A stretch of 64,000 nucleotides of DNA from Enterococcus mediterraneensis (GCF_900604485.1 NZ_UWOP01000001.1:1878369-1942368), one strand, 5' to 3'. Shown: positions 48,761 to 58,528, numbered from the stretch's first letter. Made by a program: numbers and translations. Notes: generated by a model from the sequence alone, not told the origin.

Positions 48761-50965
48761 GTGAAGGAGGAAACATCGAAACAAGTACAACATGATCCAG
48801 AGGTAGAGAAAAAGCATCCGCAGATGGATCACATGAAAGAAATGAACGAAGAACATGACCATCATTCACACGAAATGTCTCACGAGATGCATCACGATCA
48901 TGAGATGCACCAAAAAGAAATGAAGGAGGACCATTCATCCCATCATTCAGATCATGATGCTCATATGCATCACATGGACCATGGCGACATGGGTCATGAT
49001 ATGGGCGGCATGGATCATTCCATGCATATGGGGAATTTCAAGCAGAAATTCTGGCTTTCATTGGTTTTGGCTATCCCGATCATTGTTCTATCACCAATGA
49101 TGGGATTAGAGTTGCCATTTCAATTTACTTTTCCCGGATCTGATTGGGTCGTATTGATCTTAGCCACGATCTTGTTCATCTATGGGGGACAGCCGTTTTT
49201 AAGCGGAGCAAAAATGGAACTGAAACAAAAAAATCCAGCCATGATGACCTTGATCGCAATGGGGATCTCTGTCGCGTATATCTACAGTCTTTACGCATTT
49301 ATCGCCAATCATTTTCTGCATGGCGAGCATGTCATGGATTTCTTTTGGGAACTTGCAACGCTGATCGTGATCATGTTATTGGGGCACTGGATCGAGATGA
49401 ATGCAGTCTCTAATGCCGGCAACGCCTTGAAAAAACTGGCGGAACTGTTGCCGGATACAGTCACACGATTGACAAAAGATGGAGAAGAAAAAGTTTCTTT
49501 ACAAGAAGTCAAAGTGGACGATCTGCTGATCGTTCGTGCCGGAGATAAAATGCCTACAGACGGAATCATTGAAAAAGGTTCTACGACAGTCGATGAATCC
49601 GCGGTGACCGGCGAATCTCGGGGCGTTGCCAAAGAAGTCGGTGCAAAAGTCATCGGCGGATCAGTCAATGGCAACGGCACGATTCAAGTCAAAGTAACCG
49701 GAACAGGCGAAAGCGGCTATCTTGCAAAAGTGATGGAGATGGTCCGCAAAGCTCAATCAGAGAAATCCAAGTTAGAAGCTCTTTCGGATAAAGTAGCGAA
49801 ATGGCTGTTTTATGTCGCATTAGCTGTAGGTTTACTGGCCTTCGTTATTTGGTTGTTTGTCTCAGACCTGCCTACTGCACTGGACCGGATGGTGACCGTC
49901 TTTGTCATCGCCTGTCCTCACGCTTTAGGATTGGCAGTTCCGTTGGTAGTAGCTCGTTCCACATCTATCGCGGCTAAAAACGGCTTACTGTTGAAAAATC
50001 GGAACGCTTTGGAACAAGCCCATGACTTGGATATGATCTTGCTGGATAAAACCGGTACATTGACGCAAGGAGATTTTTCAGTAACTGGTTTTGAAGTGAT
50101 CGATTCACAATACGAACAAAAAGAACTACTGAAATATGTCGGTGCCTTGGAAGCTTCCGCCAATCATCCGATCGCGATCGGGATCATGAAATATCTTGAG
50201 AAACAGAATGTGACGGCGTATTCCGCAGAAGATGTGAAAAACATCTCCGGTGTTGGACTAGAAGGTACTGTAGAGAATAAAAAAGTAAAGATCATCAATG
50301 AAAAAGCACTGAAGAAAACAGATAGTGTCGATCCTAAGATCATCCAAAAATATCAAGAACAGGGCAATACTATCAGTTATCTTTTGATCGATGATCATTT
50401 GGCAGGGTTGATCGCGTTAGGAGATCAAATCAAACCGGAAGCCAAAACTTTTATCAAGACATTGAAAGAACGCGGAATCGAACCAGTGATGCTGACAGGG
50501 GATAATCATGAAGCAGCTGCAGCAGTCGCTGAATATTTAGGCATCGATAAATTCCATGGTGAATTGCTTCCTGAAGACAAGGAAAAAATCGTTCAAGAAT
50601 CAGCCAAAGATCATCGTGTCGCTATGGTAGGTGACGGGATCAATGATGCACCGAGTCTGGCTCGTGCAACTGTCGGGATCGCGATCGGTGCAGGAACGGA
50701 TGTTGCCATCGATTCAGCGGATGTTGTATTGACCAATAGCAATCCGGAAGATATCTTGCATTTTCTTGATCTGGCCAAACAAACCCGTAAAAAAATGATC
50801 CAAAACCTTTGGTGGGGGGCAGGCTACAATATTTTAGCCATCCCGTTAGCAGCAGGGATCCTAGCGCCGATTGGGATCATCTTGAATCCTGCAGTGGGAG
50901 CATTGCTGATGTCATTGAGTACCATCATCGTAGCGATCAATGCAATGACATTGAAGATCAAGTAA
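48761..50965 (+). CDS. copB: Copper-exporting P1B-type ATPase CopB
   Basis: 734 residues from the GTG at 48761 behind AGAAGGGG (an in-frame GTG at 48743 is possible). The first 91 residues hold about 23 histidines and 15 methionines in place of a CXXC domain, as in E. hirae CopB. The ion motif is CPH (about 385-387) rather than CPC; DKTGT and GDGINDAP are present. The pump exports copper, and in E. hirae also silver, and is the resistance component of the operon. A strong terminator follows. Confidence 0.96.
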   Translation: MKEETSKQVQHDPEVEKKHPQMDHMKEMNEEHDHHSHEMSHEMHHDHEMHQKEMKEDHSSHHSDHDAHMHHMDHGDMGHDMGGMDHSMHMGNFKQKFWLSLVLAIPIIVLSPMMGLELPFQFTFPGSDWVVLILATILFIYGGQPFLSGAKMELKQKNPAMMTLIAMGISVAYIYSLYAFIANHFLHGEHVMDFFWELATLIVIMLLGHWIEMNAVSNAGNALKKLAELLPDTVTRLTKDGEEKVSLQEVKVDDLLIVRAGDKMPTDGIIEKGSTTVDESAVTGESRGVAKEVGAKVIGGSVNGNGTIQVKVTGTGESGYLAKVMEMVRKAQSEKSKLEALSDKVAKWLFYVALAVGLLAFVIWLFVSDLPTALDRMVTVFVIACPHALGLAVPLVVARSTSIAAKNGLLLKNRNALEQAHDLDMILLDKTGTLTQGDFSVTGFEVIDSQYEQKELLKYVGALEASANHPIAIGIMKYLEKQNVTAYSAEDVKNISGVGLEGTVENKKVKIINEKALKKTDSVDPKIIQKYQEQGNTISYLLIDDHLAGLIALGDQIKPEAKTFIKTLKERGIEPVMLTGDNHEAAAAVAEYLGIDKFHGELLPEDKEKIVQESAKDHRVAMVGDGINDAPSLARATVGIAIGAGTDVAIDSADVVLTNSNPEDILHFLDLAKQTRKKMIQNLWWGAGYNILAIPLAAGILAPIGIILNPAVGALLMSLSTIIVAINAMTLKIK

Positions 50966-51013
50966 AGCCCGCTATTTACTGAGGACCTTCAAAAAAGATG
51001 TTCAATAAAAAAT

Positions 51014-51067
51014 AACCGAAAGATAGTGTTACGTTCTTCACAGGAACGACTGTCTTTCGGTTTTTTT
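51014..51067 (+). terminator. Terminator of the cop operon
   Basis: AACCGAAAGA with an AGT extension pairs with ACT and TCTTTCGGTT, with an inner GTTC/GAAC pairing; seven T follow. Confidence 0.88.
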
Positions 51068-51224
51068 ATCTGGCAATTCTCCCACAGCTTGTCCCTTTCG
51101 AACATCCTTAATGAAAAAAGAAATAAACGAAAATAACGCTGATCAGGAAAAATTCGCCTGTTCGCTTGCTGTTCACCGGTGCAGTTATGCTATAATGTGA
51201 ACGTTGAGACAAGGAGGGAGAATT

Positions 51225-51746
51225 ATGGAACTGAAAAAGTTAGAGGTTCCCACTACTTCGATAACTGAGGTTAAAAAATCTCCAATGGATGTATTTAATC
51301 AAGCACGGGAAGCTGGTACAGCAGTGTATGTTTTTAACCGTGAAAAAGTAGCTGGAGTCATGTTGACACAAGAACAATATGAAACTTTGTTGCAGGAATT
51401 AAACAAGCGCCCGGAACAACCAGAAGCTGATCTGCCAACAGTGGATGGGTTGGATGATTTCTTAGGTATGATGCACAATACATTGATCACAGGATCGACT
51501 ATCACTGCCAAGAATCTTGATGAACGAATGGTAGCTTTCGGCTTCATCACGCGGAAAACCGGATTTGGAGGTGTCGTTGATATGATCAACGAACTGAAAG
51601 AAAGCGGTAAGATCGCGTATCGTTTGCGGAAAAAACACAACGACAAAACCGTGATAGCAGAAGTGATCGGCGAACAAGACAGTACATCTACTTTATTTGA
51701 TAAATTGATCATCAAAAAAATCTATTTAAAAGAAATCGAAGAATGA
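51225..51746 (+). CDS. Phd/YefM-like N-terminal domain protein without a toxin partner
   Basis: 173 residues. The first 60 resemble the Phd/YefM antitoxin fold: PTTSITEVKKSPMDVFNQAR followed by AVYVFNREKVAGVMLTQEQY and ETLL. The remaining 110 residues are a separate domain, FGFITRKTGFGGVVDMINEL then KIAYRLRKKHNDKTVIAEVI, which I do not recognise. ATG at 51225 behind GGAGGGAG; TATAAT at 51191 gives a likely promoter. No toxin gene is adjacent: a terminator follows and the next gene is a membrane protein on the other strand. Possibly a DNA-binding regulator rather than an antitoxin. Confidence 0.6.
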   Translation: MELKKLEVPTTSITEVKKSPMDVFNQAREAGTAVYVFNREKVAGVMLTQEQYETLLQELNKRPEQPEADLPTVDGLDDFLGMMHNTLITGSTITAKNLDERMVAFGFITRKTGFGGVVDMINELKESGKIAYRLRKKHNDKTVIAEVIGEQDSTSTLFDKLIIKKIYLKEIEE

Positions 51747-51788
51747 TCCATCAGCAATCATACATGATTTATTTGTAACCAAAAAGAC

Positions 51789-51857
51789 GGTATACCATAC
51801 GTTTCTAAAGCCAGACACCTGTCTGCTTTTAAAGATGTATGGTATACCATTTTTTTT
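51789..51857. terminator. Nested palindromic terminator
   Basis: GGTATACCATAC (51789-51800) pairs perfectly with GTATGGTATACC (51837-51848); inside, AAAGCCAGACA pairs with TGTCTGCTTT. Eight T follow. Confidence 0.85.
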
Positions 51858-51891
51858 ATGCTTTGTTGGAAACATCGTTGGATCAGTATAT

Positions 51892-52248
51892 TTACTCCTT
51901 AGATGAAGCTTTAAGAAAAGTGGCCCAAAAGATCCCGATAAGCTGCGGGATCACGTAAAGTCCAGACAATCCTAATACCAGCAATGTTGGATGGAAGGGC
52001 TGATAAATAAATTGCCAATCCGGATGTTTGCTTTGTAACACCAGCGATAAAATCGTACTTACTACGTTACCTAAAGTCCACCATTTGAGCTGGTTAGTCG
52101 CTTTTGAATAAAAGCCGATCGCTAAACATACGAACAACAAAGCCATAAAACCAAAACTTGAATGGTAGAGCGTATCTAAAACCAACGAAATATAAACAAA
52201 GGGCATACAGAACAATAAGATAGGAAGCCGAACGATTTTGCCGGTCAT
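51892..52248 (-). CDS. Small membrane protein, unknown function
   Basis: 118 residues with four transmembrane helices (about 7-25, 32-48, 58-75 and 88-112). Hydrophobic and Trp/Phe-rich, no conserved motif I recognise. I start at 52248, behind GGAGGTG, and not at 52257. Convergent with the Phd-like gene; a minus-strand neighbour upstream is 230 bases away. No partner suggests a role. Confidence 0.6.
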   Translation of the reverse strand: MTGKIVRLPILLFCMPFVYISLVLDTLYHSSFGFMALLFVCLAIGFYSKATNQLKWWTLGNVVSTILSLVLQSKHPDWQFIYQPFHPTLLVLGLSGLYVIPQLIGIFWATFLKASSKE

Positions 52249-52421
52249 GTACTCCACCTCCGAGTTTTGTTATAATAACCTACTTTTATTTTAGAAATAA
52301 AAAAATGAATTATCAAACCTTTTGTAAAGGTTTACATTTTAAATGATAAAACTCTAAGGAGTCTATAGTCAGAATAAAAGAATACTCAAGTTTTTTATTA
52401 AAGGAATGTTTATTATAAACA

Positions 52422-52452
52422 GATAAAAAAACATCCTCTAAAAAGGATGTTT
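52422..52452 (-). terminator. Terminator of the DUF2087 gene
   Basis: On the minus strand AAACATCCT pairs with AGGATGTTT and seven T in total follow. Confidence 0.75.
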
Positions 52453-52486
52453 AAAATATAGTGTTTTTGCTGGAACCTGAGGAGAT

Positions 52487-53209
52487 TCAAGCGGAGGTTG
52501 CCCAGTAGGTTTTTCCGTCTTTCGTCCGCTTTAAAAAACCATACTCGATCAGGTAGCGACGAATCGTCACATAGTCTTCGATAAAACGTTTGATGATCTC
52601 ATTGACGGCGGATTCTGAATAATTCTTTTGGGGATCGAACTGACGAGCGATCTCTGTAAGCACAATGATCTTGCGCTTTTCTTTGCTTGGGAATTGTTTG
52701 ATTCGTCCTTCGTCATCCAAATAAGTAGCAAGTACTTTGCTTTTTTCAGCTTCTGTGATTTGGTAACGGTCGTCCACCATTGTTGCTCCGGTGTGAGGGA
52801 TTAAATACTCATCCGACTGCAAAAGCGACATAATGCTTAAAAATACATACGACTGCCGCTGTTTTTCTTTCAATTTAAAGCGATGGTTGCGTACTGTCGA
52901 AGTGGAGATCCCTAATCGTTGGGCGATCACGGCATCCGGCAACTGCTGTGCGAATAAAGTCAGGATCTCTTGTTGAATCTCTGTCAATCCGCTGATTTCT
53001 TTTGATTGGCTTAAAAGCGCTGATAAAGGACCGTGATGCACGGTGTCCAAATGCTTTTTCATTGCTTTTACAGCAGTCATCGGCTGATCTATCGTATAAA
53101 TCAGACCTTCTTCATAACTTTGATCGCAATATAAACAATGATAATAGTCGTTTTCCTGAAAATATCCTTGAGTATAATCTGTCAATTGATAAACTTTTTC
53201 CGATTTCAT
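52487..53209 (-). CDS. DUF2087 helix-turn-helix regulator
   Basis: 240 residues in three parts: an N-terminal segment with CLYCDQSYEEG and a distal HLDTVHHG (about 25-60) that could bind zinc through Cys-x2-Cys and two His; a LuxR-type helix-turn-helix (about 74-112, LTEIQQEILTLFAQQLPDAV then GISTSTVRNHRFKLKEK); and a C-terminal DUF2087 domain (about 165-238, KQFPSKEKRKIIVLTEIARQ then RRYLIEYGFLKRTKDGKTYW). Probably a sensor-regulator; signal and targets unknown. Divergent from the aminotransferase gene with 168 bases between, so it may control that gene. Confidence 0.8.
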   Translation of the reverse strand: MKSEKVYQLTDYTQGYFQENDYYHCLYCDQSYEEGLIYTIDQPMTAVKAMKKHLDTVHHGPLSALLSQSKEISGLTEIQQEILTLFAQQLPDAVIAQRLGISTSTVRNHRFKLKEKQRQSYVFLSIMSLLQSDEYLIPHTGATMVDDRYQITEAEKSKVLATYLDDEGRIKQFPSKEKRKIIVLTEIARQFDPQKNYSESAVNEIIKRFIEDYVTIRRYLIEYGFLKRTKDGKTYWATSA

Positions 53210-53377
53210 CTAATCATCTCCAAACGTTTTATATTAATATCTATTTATAAACTAACATATCGTTATTTCGTTTGCAAGTGTTTAGACGGAGAGTTAATTT
53301 GTTTGCAAGTATAAATGCTGTTAAATATTTCTTGGTTTTGTGGTAGGATAATAGACAATAAAGAGGAGCTGAGTTAT

Positions 53378-54559
53378 TTGAATAAGTTAAGTCAACGTTT
53401 TAACAAACAAGTAGGTAAAATCCAGGTTTCACTGATCCGTCAATTTGATGAAAAAGTTTCCCAGATTCCTGATATTTTAAAATTGACGCTGGGGGAACCT
53501 GATTTCAATACACCAGAACATGTAAAAACAGCGGGGATTTCCGCGATTCAGCAAAATTTCAGCCACTATACAGGGATGTCCGGTTTAGTGGATGTCCGAC
53601 AAGCAGCGGCATATTTTTTAAAAGAGAAATATGGATTGTCCTATGATCCGTTATCAGAAATTTTGGTTACGATCGGAGCGACAGAAGCGATATCCGCTTC
53701 GTTATTAGCGATTTTGAATGAAGGAGATAAAGTTCTGCTTCCGGCACCGATCTATCCTGGGTATGAGCCGGTGATCACGTTGGCAGGTGCTCAACCCGTT
53801 TATATGGATACAAGCGATAACGGTTTTGTATTGGCTCCTGAAGTTTTAGAATCGGCTTTGCAAGAACATGGTGATGATGTCAAAGCAGTGATTCTCAACT
53901 ATCCAAGCAATCCTACAGGAGTAACTTATTCTCGGGATGAAGTCAAAGCTTTGGCGGAAGTGTTGGAAAAATATCCAGTATTTGTATTGAGTGATGAAGT
54001 GTATAGTGAGTTGACCTATGACGGCAGCCACGTTTCTATCGCGGAATTTTTGCCGGAGCAAACGATTTTGATCAATGGATTATCCAAGTCTCACGCGATG
54101 ACGGGATGGCGGATCGGCTTTATTTTCGCTCCTAAAGAATTGACTGCAGAGATCATTAAAGTCCACCAGTACTTGGTGACAGCGGCATCTACTATTTCGC
54201 AAAAAGCGGCTATCGACGCTTTAGTACAAGGAATAAATGATACCGTAGCGATGCGGGAACAATATCTGGCACGTCGGGATTTCCTTTTTGAAAAAATGAC
54301 AGGGTATGGTTTTGAAGTAGCGAAACCTTCTGGGGCGTTTTATATTTTCGCGAAGATCCCGGCCGGTTTGGAACAAGACTCAATGGCGTTTTGTATCGAT
54401 TTGGCAGAGAAAAATCAGCTGGCCTTGATTCCGGGAATCGCATTCGGACCTGAAGCGGAAGGCTATGTTCGTTTGAGCTATGCTGCCAGCATGGAATCTC
54501 TTGAAGAAGCCATGGTTCGATTAGGTGCTTATTTAGATACAGCTTCTAAAAAAGACTAA
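53378..54559 (+). CDS. Class I/II aminotransferase
   Basis: 393-residue PLP enzyme of the aspartate aminotransferase fold. Key parts: LTLGEPDFNTPEHV, the PLP-stacking region TIGATEAISASLLAIL, NYPSNPTGVTYS, the Asp-Tyr pair in LSDEVYSELTYD, and the Schiff-base lysine in LSKSHAMTGWRIGF (about 237). The C-terminal arginine lies in GYVRLSYA. Resembles PatA and aromatic aminotransferases; the amino donor cannot be fixed. TTG start at 53378, nine bases after AGAGGAG, gives the normal N-terminus; an ATG at 53315 has no RBS. Confidence 0.88.
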   Translation: MNKLSQRFNKQVGKIQVSLIRQFDEKVSQIPDILKLTLGEPDFNTPEHVKTAGISAIQQNFSHYTGMSGLVDVRQAAAYFLKEKYGLSYDPLSEILVTIGATEAISASLLAILNEGDKVLLPAPIYPGYEPVITLAGAQPVYMDTSDNGFVLAPEVLESALQEHGDDVKAVILNYPSNPTGVTYSRDEVKALAEVLEKYPVFVLSDEVYSELTYDGSHVSIAEFLPEQTILINGLSKSHAMTGWRIGFIFAPKELTAEIIKVHQYLVTAASTISQKAAIDALVQGINDTVAMREQYLARRDFLFEKMTGYGFEVAKPSGAFYIFAKIPAGLEQDSMAFCIDLAEKNQLALIPGIAFGPEAEGYVRLSYAASMESLEEAMVRLGAYLDTASKKD

Positions 54560-54580
54560 TACTATGGTGGAAAGTTTAAA

Positions 54581-54613
54581 AAAAGACAAACAGCTGGGCT
54601 GTTTGTCTTTTTT
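54581..54613. terminator. Bidirectional terminator, aminotransferase and LysR genes
   Basis: AAAAGACAAACAG pairs with CTGTTTGTCTTTT around CTGGG, with T-runs on both strands. It lies between convergent genes. Confidence 0.85.
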
Positions 54614-55427
54614 ATTGTTGGAATCTTTCTTTGAGAAAAGCAGCTACGTCTTGCAATTGTTGTGAGCGCTCCTTGCGATGAGTCAGCAAATACAGTGAAC
54701 GGTTTTCTAAATCATCTAGTGGACGCCAAGGGATATCTTCTGTAATGGCTAGACAGGAGATGATCGATTTGCCGATTCCTTGTCTAAGCATAGAAACGAC
54801 CATTTCGTTATTATTGACTTCGATGATTTTGGGAGTGAGATTGTGAGCTTTTAAGTATGCGTCATTGAACACTCGCAATCCAGAAGTCTGTTCCCGTTGG
54901 ATCCAAAATTCAGAGTCAGGATCGCCGGCCAGTACCAACTGATCTTTCATCAGCAATTCGCGATGAAGGATCGGTGTCTGCTGATGTTTTTCGATCAGAC
55001 CGATATCTGCTTTGTTTTGTTCCAATTGATGGACGACTTCTTCTGAATTCATCATACTGAATTGAAAATCGACTCTAGGGAATCGTTCGATCAAATCGGG
55101 GATCGATTCTGGCAGCAGATGGATCGCACAAGTATTGGAGGCTGCGATATGACAATGTTCGCGAAAATTTTCTTTTTGGGAAACTCGTTCAGAAGATTCC
55201 TGCCATTCTTTCAAGATAGAGAGATACCGAGGATAAAGAAAATCCGCCTCCGGAGTCGGGATGATCTCATGCTTGGATTTACGCAAAAACAGCTCTACGC
55301 CCAACAACGACTCTAACTTTTTAATTTGCGAAGAAACAGTCGGTTGCGCCAGATATAGCGATTCGGCAGCGTGAGTAAAGTTTTTGGTTTCGTAAACAGC
55401 AATAAAGGTTTTAATAAGCGAGAACAT
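54612..55427 (-). CDS. LysR-family transcriptional regulator
   Basis: 271 residues, shorter than the usual 290-300. The N-terminal winged helix is clear (about 1-60: FIAVYETKNFTHAAESLYLA, QPTVSSQIKKLE, GVELFLR), followed by a substrate-binding effector domain (about 88-270). Divergent from the TDT transporter with 114 bases between, the classic arrangement of a LysR protein and its target. The ligand is probably the transported acid (inference). Confidence 0.9.
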   Translation of the reverse strand: MFSLIKTFIAVYETKNFTHAAESLYLAQPTVSSQIKKLESLLGVELFLRKSKHEIIPTPEADFLYPRYLSILKEWQESSERVSQKENFREHCHIAASNTCAIHLLPESIPDLIERFPRVDFQFSMMNSEEVVHQLEQNKADIGLIEKHQQTPILHRELLMKDQLVLAGDPDSEFWIQREQTSGLRVFNDAYLKAHNLTPKIIEVNNNEMVVSMLRQGIGKSIISCLAITEDIPWRPLDDLENRSLYLLTHRKERSQQLQDVAAFLKERFQQ

Positions 55428-55541
55428 TAGTTACCTCCTGATTTTTAATTATGTATCGTAATAATAAATATCATAAACATTTATTTCCATAATGATAAAA
55501 AACAAGCTATACTTTAGAAAAAGAAAAAAAGGAGAAAATAT

Positions 55542-56492
55542 ATGAGTAACTTTCTGAAAACAATTCCGGTTCCAATCTGTGGACTGATATTAGGCTTAGT
55601 TTCATTAGGAAATCTGTTGAAGGATCAACACTTGGTCCTTTTAGGAAATAGCATCGGAGCAATCGGTATCTTATTGATGGTCTTCATTTTAGCAAAAGTC
55701 TTTTTCTTATTTAAACATACGACACAAGGATTGAAAGATCCTATCGTCGCTTCGGTATCACCGACCTTTACAATGGCTTTGATGGTGATCTGTACTTATT
55801 TTGTACAATTCCAAGCGATCGCAGGACTTGTCAGATATGTGTGGTTGTTGGCAGTTGTTGTACATTTCGTATTGATGGGCTATTTCATCTATCATCACTT
55901 AGCTAAACCGCAAGTCAAGATCCATGATGTTTACCCAAGCTGGTTTATCGTATTTGTTGGGATTGGCGTGATCTCAGTAACAGCTGGAAAATTTTATCCT
56001 AGTCTTGGACAAGTGATTTTCTGGGTAGCATTGGTGCTTTACCTTGCATTGCTGCCGATCGTCTTAAAACGCGTATTGAAAGTAGAAATGGCTGAACCAA
56101 CATTGCCGTTGATCACGATCATTGCCGCACCAGGTTCCCTTTGCCTGACTGGCTATATGAAATCATTTACCGGTCAATCCATGTTATTAGTAGTAGGCTT
56201 ACTGATTTTATCACAAATCTTGTATTTAGGGGTTCTGGGACGCGTGATCAAACTGTTGAAATTACCATTCTACCCAAGTTATGCCGCATTTACATTCCCG
56301 TTGGTGATCACAGCGACAGCATTGACATCAGTAAATGGATTTTTAACAGCAGCCGGTTATCACTATGTCTTACTGGATGCATTAGAAATCATCGAATGTG
56401 CAGGAGCTTTCTTGATGGTATTATACGTCTTGATCCGCTATATCGGCTTTTTGATCAACATCAACCGAACAGTTGTGGTCACTGCTAAATAA
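55542..56492 (+). CDS. TDT-family transporter (TehA/SLAC1-like)
   Basis: 316 residues with ten hydrophobic helices and little else, the layout of the tellurite-resistance/dicarboxylate transporter family. Typical segments: KTIPVPICGLILGLVSLGNL, AVVVHFVLMGYF and YPSWFIVFVGIGVISVTAG. Members move small anions such as C4-dicarboxylates or sulfite. The paired LysR gene suggests induction by substrate. RBS AAAGGAG. Confidence 0.85.
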   Translation: MSNFLKTIPVPICGLILGLVSLGNLLKDQHLVLLGNSIGAIGILLMVFILAKVFFLFKHTTQGLKDPIVASVSPTFTMALMVICTYFVQFQAIAGLVRYVWLLAVVVHFVLMGYFIYHHLAKPQVKIHDVYPSWFIVFVGIGVISVTAGKFYPSLGQVIFWVALVLYLALLPIVLKRVLKVEMAEPTLPLITIIAAPGSLCLTGYMKSFTGQSMLLVVGLLILSQILYLGVLGRVIKLLKLPFYPSYAAFTFPLVITATALTSVNGFLTAAGYHYVLLDALEIIECAGAFLMVLYVLIRYIGFLININRTVVVTAK

Positions 56493-56504
56493 GCAATTTC
56501 TATA

Positions 56505-56548
56505 AAAACTCATGCAATCATTTTAAAACAGATTGCATGAGTTTTTTT
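56505..56548 (+). terminator. Terminator of the TDT transporter
   Basis: AAAACTCATGCAATC pairs perfectly with GATTGCATGAGTTTT; T-run follows. Confidence 0.88.
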
Positions 56549-56614
56549 GTGAAAAGGGCTAAAATTAAGGTCATCAGCTGTTCTGATTTTATCTGGCGGC
56601 ACATTTGTTTTTTT

Positions 56615-56651
56615 AGATGACAGACAGTTGTCATCTTTTGTATCGTATACT
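56615..56651 (+). promoter_or_regulatory. Operator TGACA-N6-TGTCA and -10 box of a GyrI-like gene
   Basis: AGATGACA (56615-56622) and TGTCATCT (56629-56636) form an 8-bp-arm palindrome with a six-base spacer; TATACT lies at 56646-56651. The same TGACA-N6-TGTCA occurs at 59551-59566. Confidence 0.7.
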
Positions 56652-56685
56652 CTGTATGTACAAAAATAAAAAAGAGGTGTATCAA

Positions 56686-57144
56686 ATGAGCTTTACATTG
56701 AAAAACTTAAACGCTATGACGATCACAGGGGTCTCAACGACTCTAGAGGTACCTAACAGCCAAGACGGCTTTCGCAAACTAACAGAAGATAAACAAGTTT
56801 TGCGGAAAAAATTCTTATCTGAAAAAGACACACTTGAAAAAAACGCTCAAGACGATCAAATCTATGGTGTGAATTTCAATAACGAACAGCAAAACTATTT
56901 AGTTGGTGTCCAAGCTTCTTCTGATTCATTTACAACCTTTGAGATCAAGGCTGGAACATATGCATTCTTTGAAGCCGAAGAAATCGCCGAAGAACAAATC
57001 GATGCTTTCATCGGTCAATCTTACGGAGAAATCGGTGCTTCTGAAAAAGTTGCGATTGCTGGGAATTTTAATTTAGAAATCTTAACAGGGTTGTTCACAG
57101 GAAAAAATACATTTGCTATCTACATTCCTGTGGTTGAAAAATAA
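56686..57144 (+). CDS. GyrI-like effector-binding domain protein
   Basis: 152 residues consisting of a stand-alone GyrI/AraC effector-binding (SOUL-like) domain: TLKNLNAMTITGVSTTLEVP, a central YGVNFNNEQQNYLVGVQASS and the C-terminal FNLEILTGLFTGKNTFAIYI. Such domains bind hydrophobic or cationic ligands. No DNA-binding part is present. ATG at 56686 behind AAGAGGTG. It shares its operator with the GyrI-like gene at 59616, so both are probably under the WYL regulator at 58608. Confidence 0.7.
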   Translation: MSFTLKNLNAMTITGVSTTLEVPNSQDGFRKLTEDKQVLRKKFLSEKDTLEKNAQDDQIYGVNFNNEQQNYLVGVQASSDSFTTFEIKAGTYAFFEAEEIAEEQIDAFIGQSYGEIGASEKVAIAGNFNLEILTGLFTGKNTFAIYIPVVEK

Positions 57145-57187
57145 CGTAGAATTTTAAGCGGACAGCTGAGTAATGAACAAAAAAATC

Positions 57188-57230
57188 AGGACCCGAAAAC
57201 AGTCTATGCTGTTTTTGAGTCCTGTTTTTT
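57188..57230. terminator. Bidirectional terminator between convergent genes
   Basis: AGGAC with GTCCT and AAAACAG with CTGTTTT; a run of six T follows on the plus strand. Confidence 0.8.
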
Positions 57231-57432
57231 AGTTATTTAAGTAATCGAATAATCCGCCGACTGTCTTTTCTTTCAGAGATAGTTCGTTGCCCTCCAGCAA
57301 CACTTTGACAATCGTGTAATTGTCTTGCAGATCTGGGACTTCTTTGTATTGAGCTGCGACAAAATCGCTGGCTTTTTCGTATGTCTTTACATATTCTGCG
57401 TTATTGTTGACGGTGTAATGGATTTCTAACAT
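57229..57432 (-). CDS. Small protein, probably DUF4649
   Basis: 67 residues: MLEIHYTVNNNAEYVKTYEK, then PDLQDNYTIVKVLLEGNELS and a C-terminal GLFDYLNN. It resembles the DUF4649 family of lactic acid bacteria; function unknown. The ATG at 57432 follows AAAGGAATG and is preferred over starts up to 57474. Convergent to the GyrI-like gene and divergent from pstS. Confidence 0.6.
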   Translation of the reverse strand: MLEIHYTVNNNAEYVKTYEKASDFVAAQYKEVPDLQDNYTIVKVLLEGNELSLKEKTVGGLFDYLNN

Positions 57433-57516
57433 ATAGATCATTCCTTTATCTATGAATTGTTTCAAGTGTACCACTATTTTTCATAAAACGTTACTGATGT
57501 GTTTTTTGAAACGGCT

Positions 57517-57554
57517 TTTACACAAAATTTACATAACTTCACTGAAACTTTACA
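57517..57554 (+). promoter_or_regulatory. Pho box upstream of pstS
   Basis: Four TTTACA-like half-sites: TTTACA at 57517, 57528 and 57549, and TTCACT at 57538. Spacing is 11, 10 and 11 bases, as in PhoP sites of Bacilli. They end 68 bases before the start; TAAACT at 57586-57591 could be the -10 box. Confidence 0.78.
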
Positions 57555-57621
57555 CCAACTCAATGGTAGGTTTACAACCGCTTGATAAACTAAAAATGTA
57601 ATCAAGAGAGGAGAGAACACA

Positions 57622-58509
57622 TTGAAAAAGCTTAGCTTTATTTTAGCATTGACAGGGATCACGGGGATCATCTTAGCAGGTTGCGGCAGCAATACAGATG
57701 GATCATCAGCAAATGAATCAAAATCAGATACAGAAATCGTCGCTGTAGGGTCAACAGCCTTGCAGCCGTTAGTAGAAGCAGCTCAACAAAGTTTTACAGA
57801 AAAAAATCCTGAATATAGTATCACGGTACAAGGAGGCGGCAGTGGGACCGGTCTGAGCCAAGTAGCGGCTGGAGCAGTCACTATCGGTAATTCCGATGTG
57901 TTTGCAGAACAAAGAGACGGTATTCCTGCTGACGAATTAGTGGATCATAAAGTCGCTGTTGTGGGGATGGCCCCAGTGGCTAACAAAGATGTCGGTGTGA
58001 ACGATCTGACCAAAGAGCAATTGATCGATATCTTTACCGGTGAGATCACCAACTGGAAAGAAGTCGGCGGAAAAGATCAGGAGATCGCGGTAATCAACCG
58101 AGCTTCCGGCAGCGGTACACGGTCAACCTTTGAAAAATGGGGATTAGATGACGCGAAGACTGTTCAAGCACAGGAACAAGATTCTTCCGGAACTGTCCGC
58201 AAGATCGTCGCGGAAACACCAGGAGCCATCAGTTACTTAGCACTGTCATATTTAGATGACTCATTAGAAGTATTGTCAGTTAACGGCGTAGAACCGACTG
58301 TGGAAAATATCAGTACCAACAAATGGGAAATCTGGTCTTACGAGCATATGTATACAAAAGGCGAACCAGAGCCGGCTGTCAAGAAATTCTTAGATTATAT
58401 GCTGGAAGATGAAGTCCAAAAAGGGCCAGTGAAGGAATTAGGCTATCTGCCTATGAGTATCATGAAGGTGGAACGATCAGCAGACGGAACAGTTACGGAA
58501 TTGAATTGA
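57622..58509 (+). CDS. pstS: Phosphate-binding lipoprotein PstS
   Basis: 295-residue extracytoplasmic protein. Signal peptide with lipobox LAGC, lipidated Cys21. Phosphate-binding segments: VGSTALQPLVEAAQQSF, QGGGSGTGLSQVAAGAV, and NRASGSGTRSTFEKW. It delivers phosphate to PstCAB, whose genes are not next to it: a terminator follows at once. Four Pho half-sites upstream point to control by the PhoP-type regulator encoded at 62525. Confidence 0.93.
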   Translation: MKKLSFILALTGITGIILAGCGSNTDGSSANESKSDTEIVAVGSTALQPLVEAAQQSFTEKNPEYSITVQGGGSGTGLSQVAAGAVTIGNSDVFAEQRDGIPADELVDHKVAVVGMAPVANKDVGVNDLTKEQLIDIFTGEITNWKEVGGKDQEIAVINRASGSGTRSTFEKWGLDDAKTVQAQEQDSSGTVRKIVAETPGAISYLALSYLDDSLEVLSVNGVEPTVENISTNKWEIWSYEHMYTKGEPEPAVKKFLDYMLEDEVQKGPVKELGYLPMSIMKVERSADGTVTELN

Positions 58510-58528
58510 TCCGAATAACCAAACAGGA

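Noticed and set aside
51225-51746. Complete type II toxin-antitoxin system
   Set aside because: No toxin gene within reach: a terminator follows and the neighbour is a membrane protein on the other strand.
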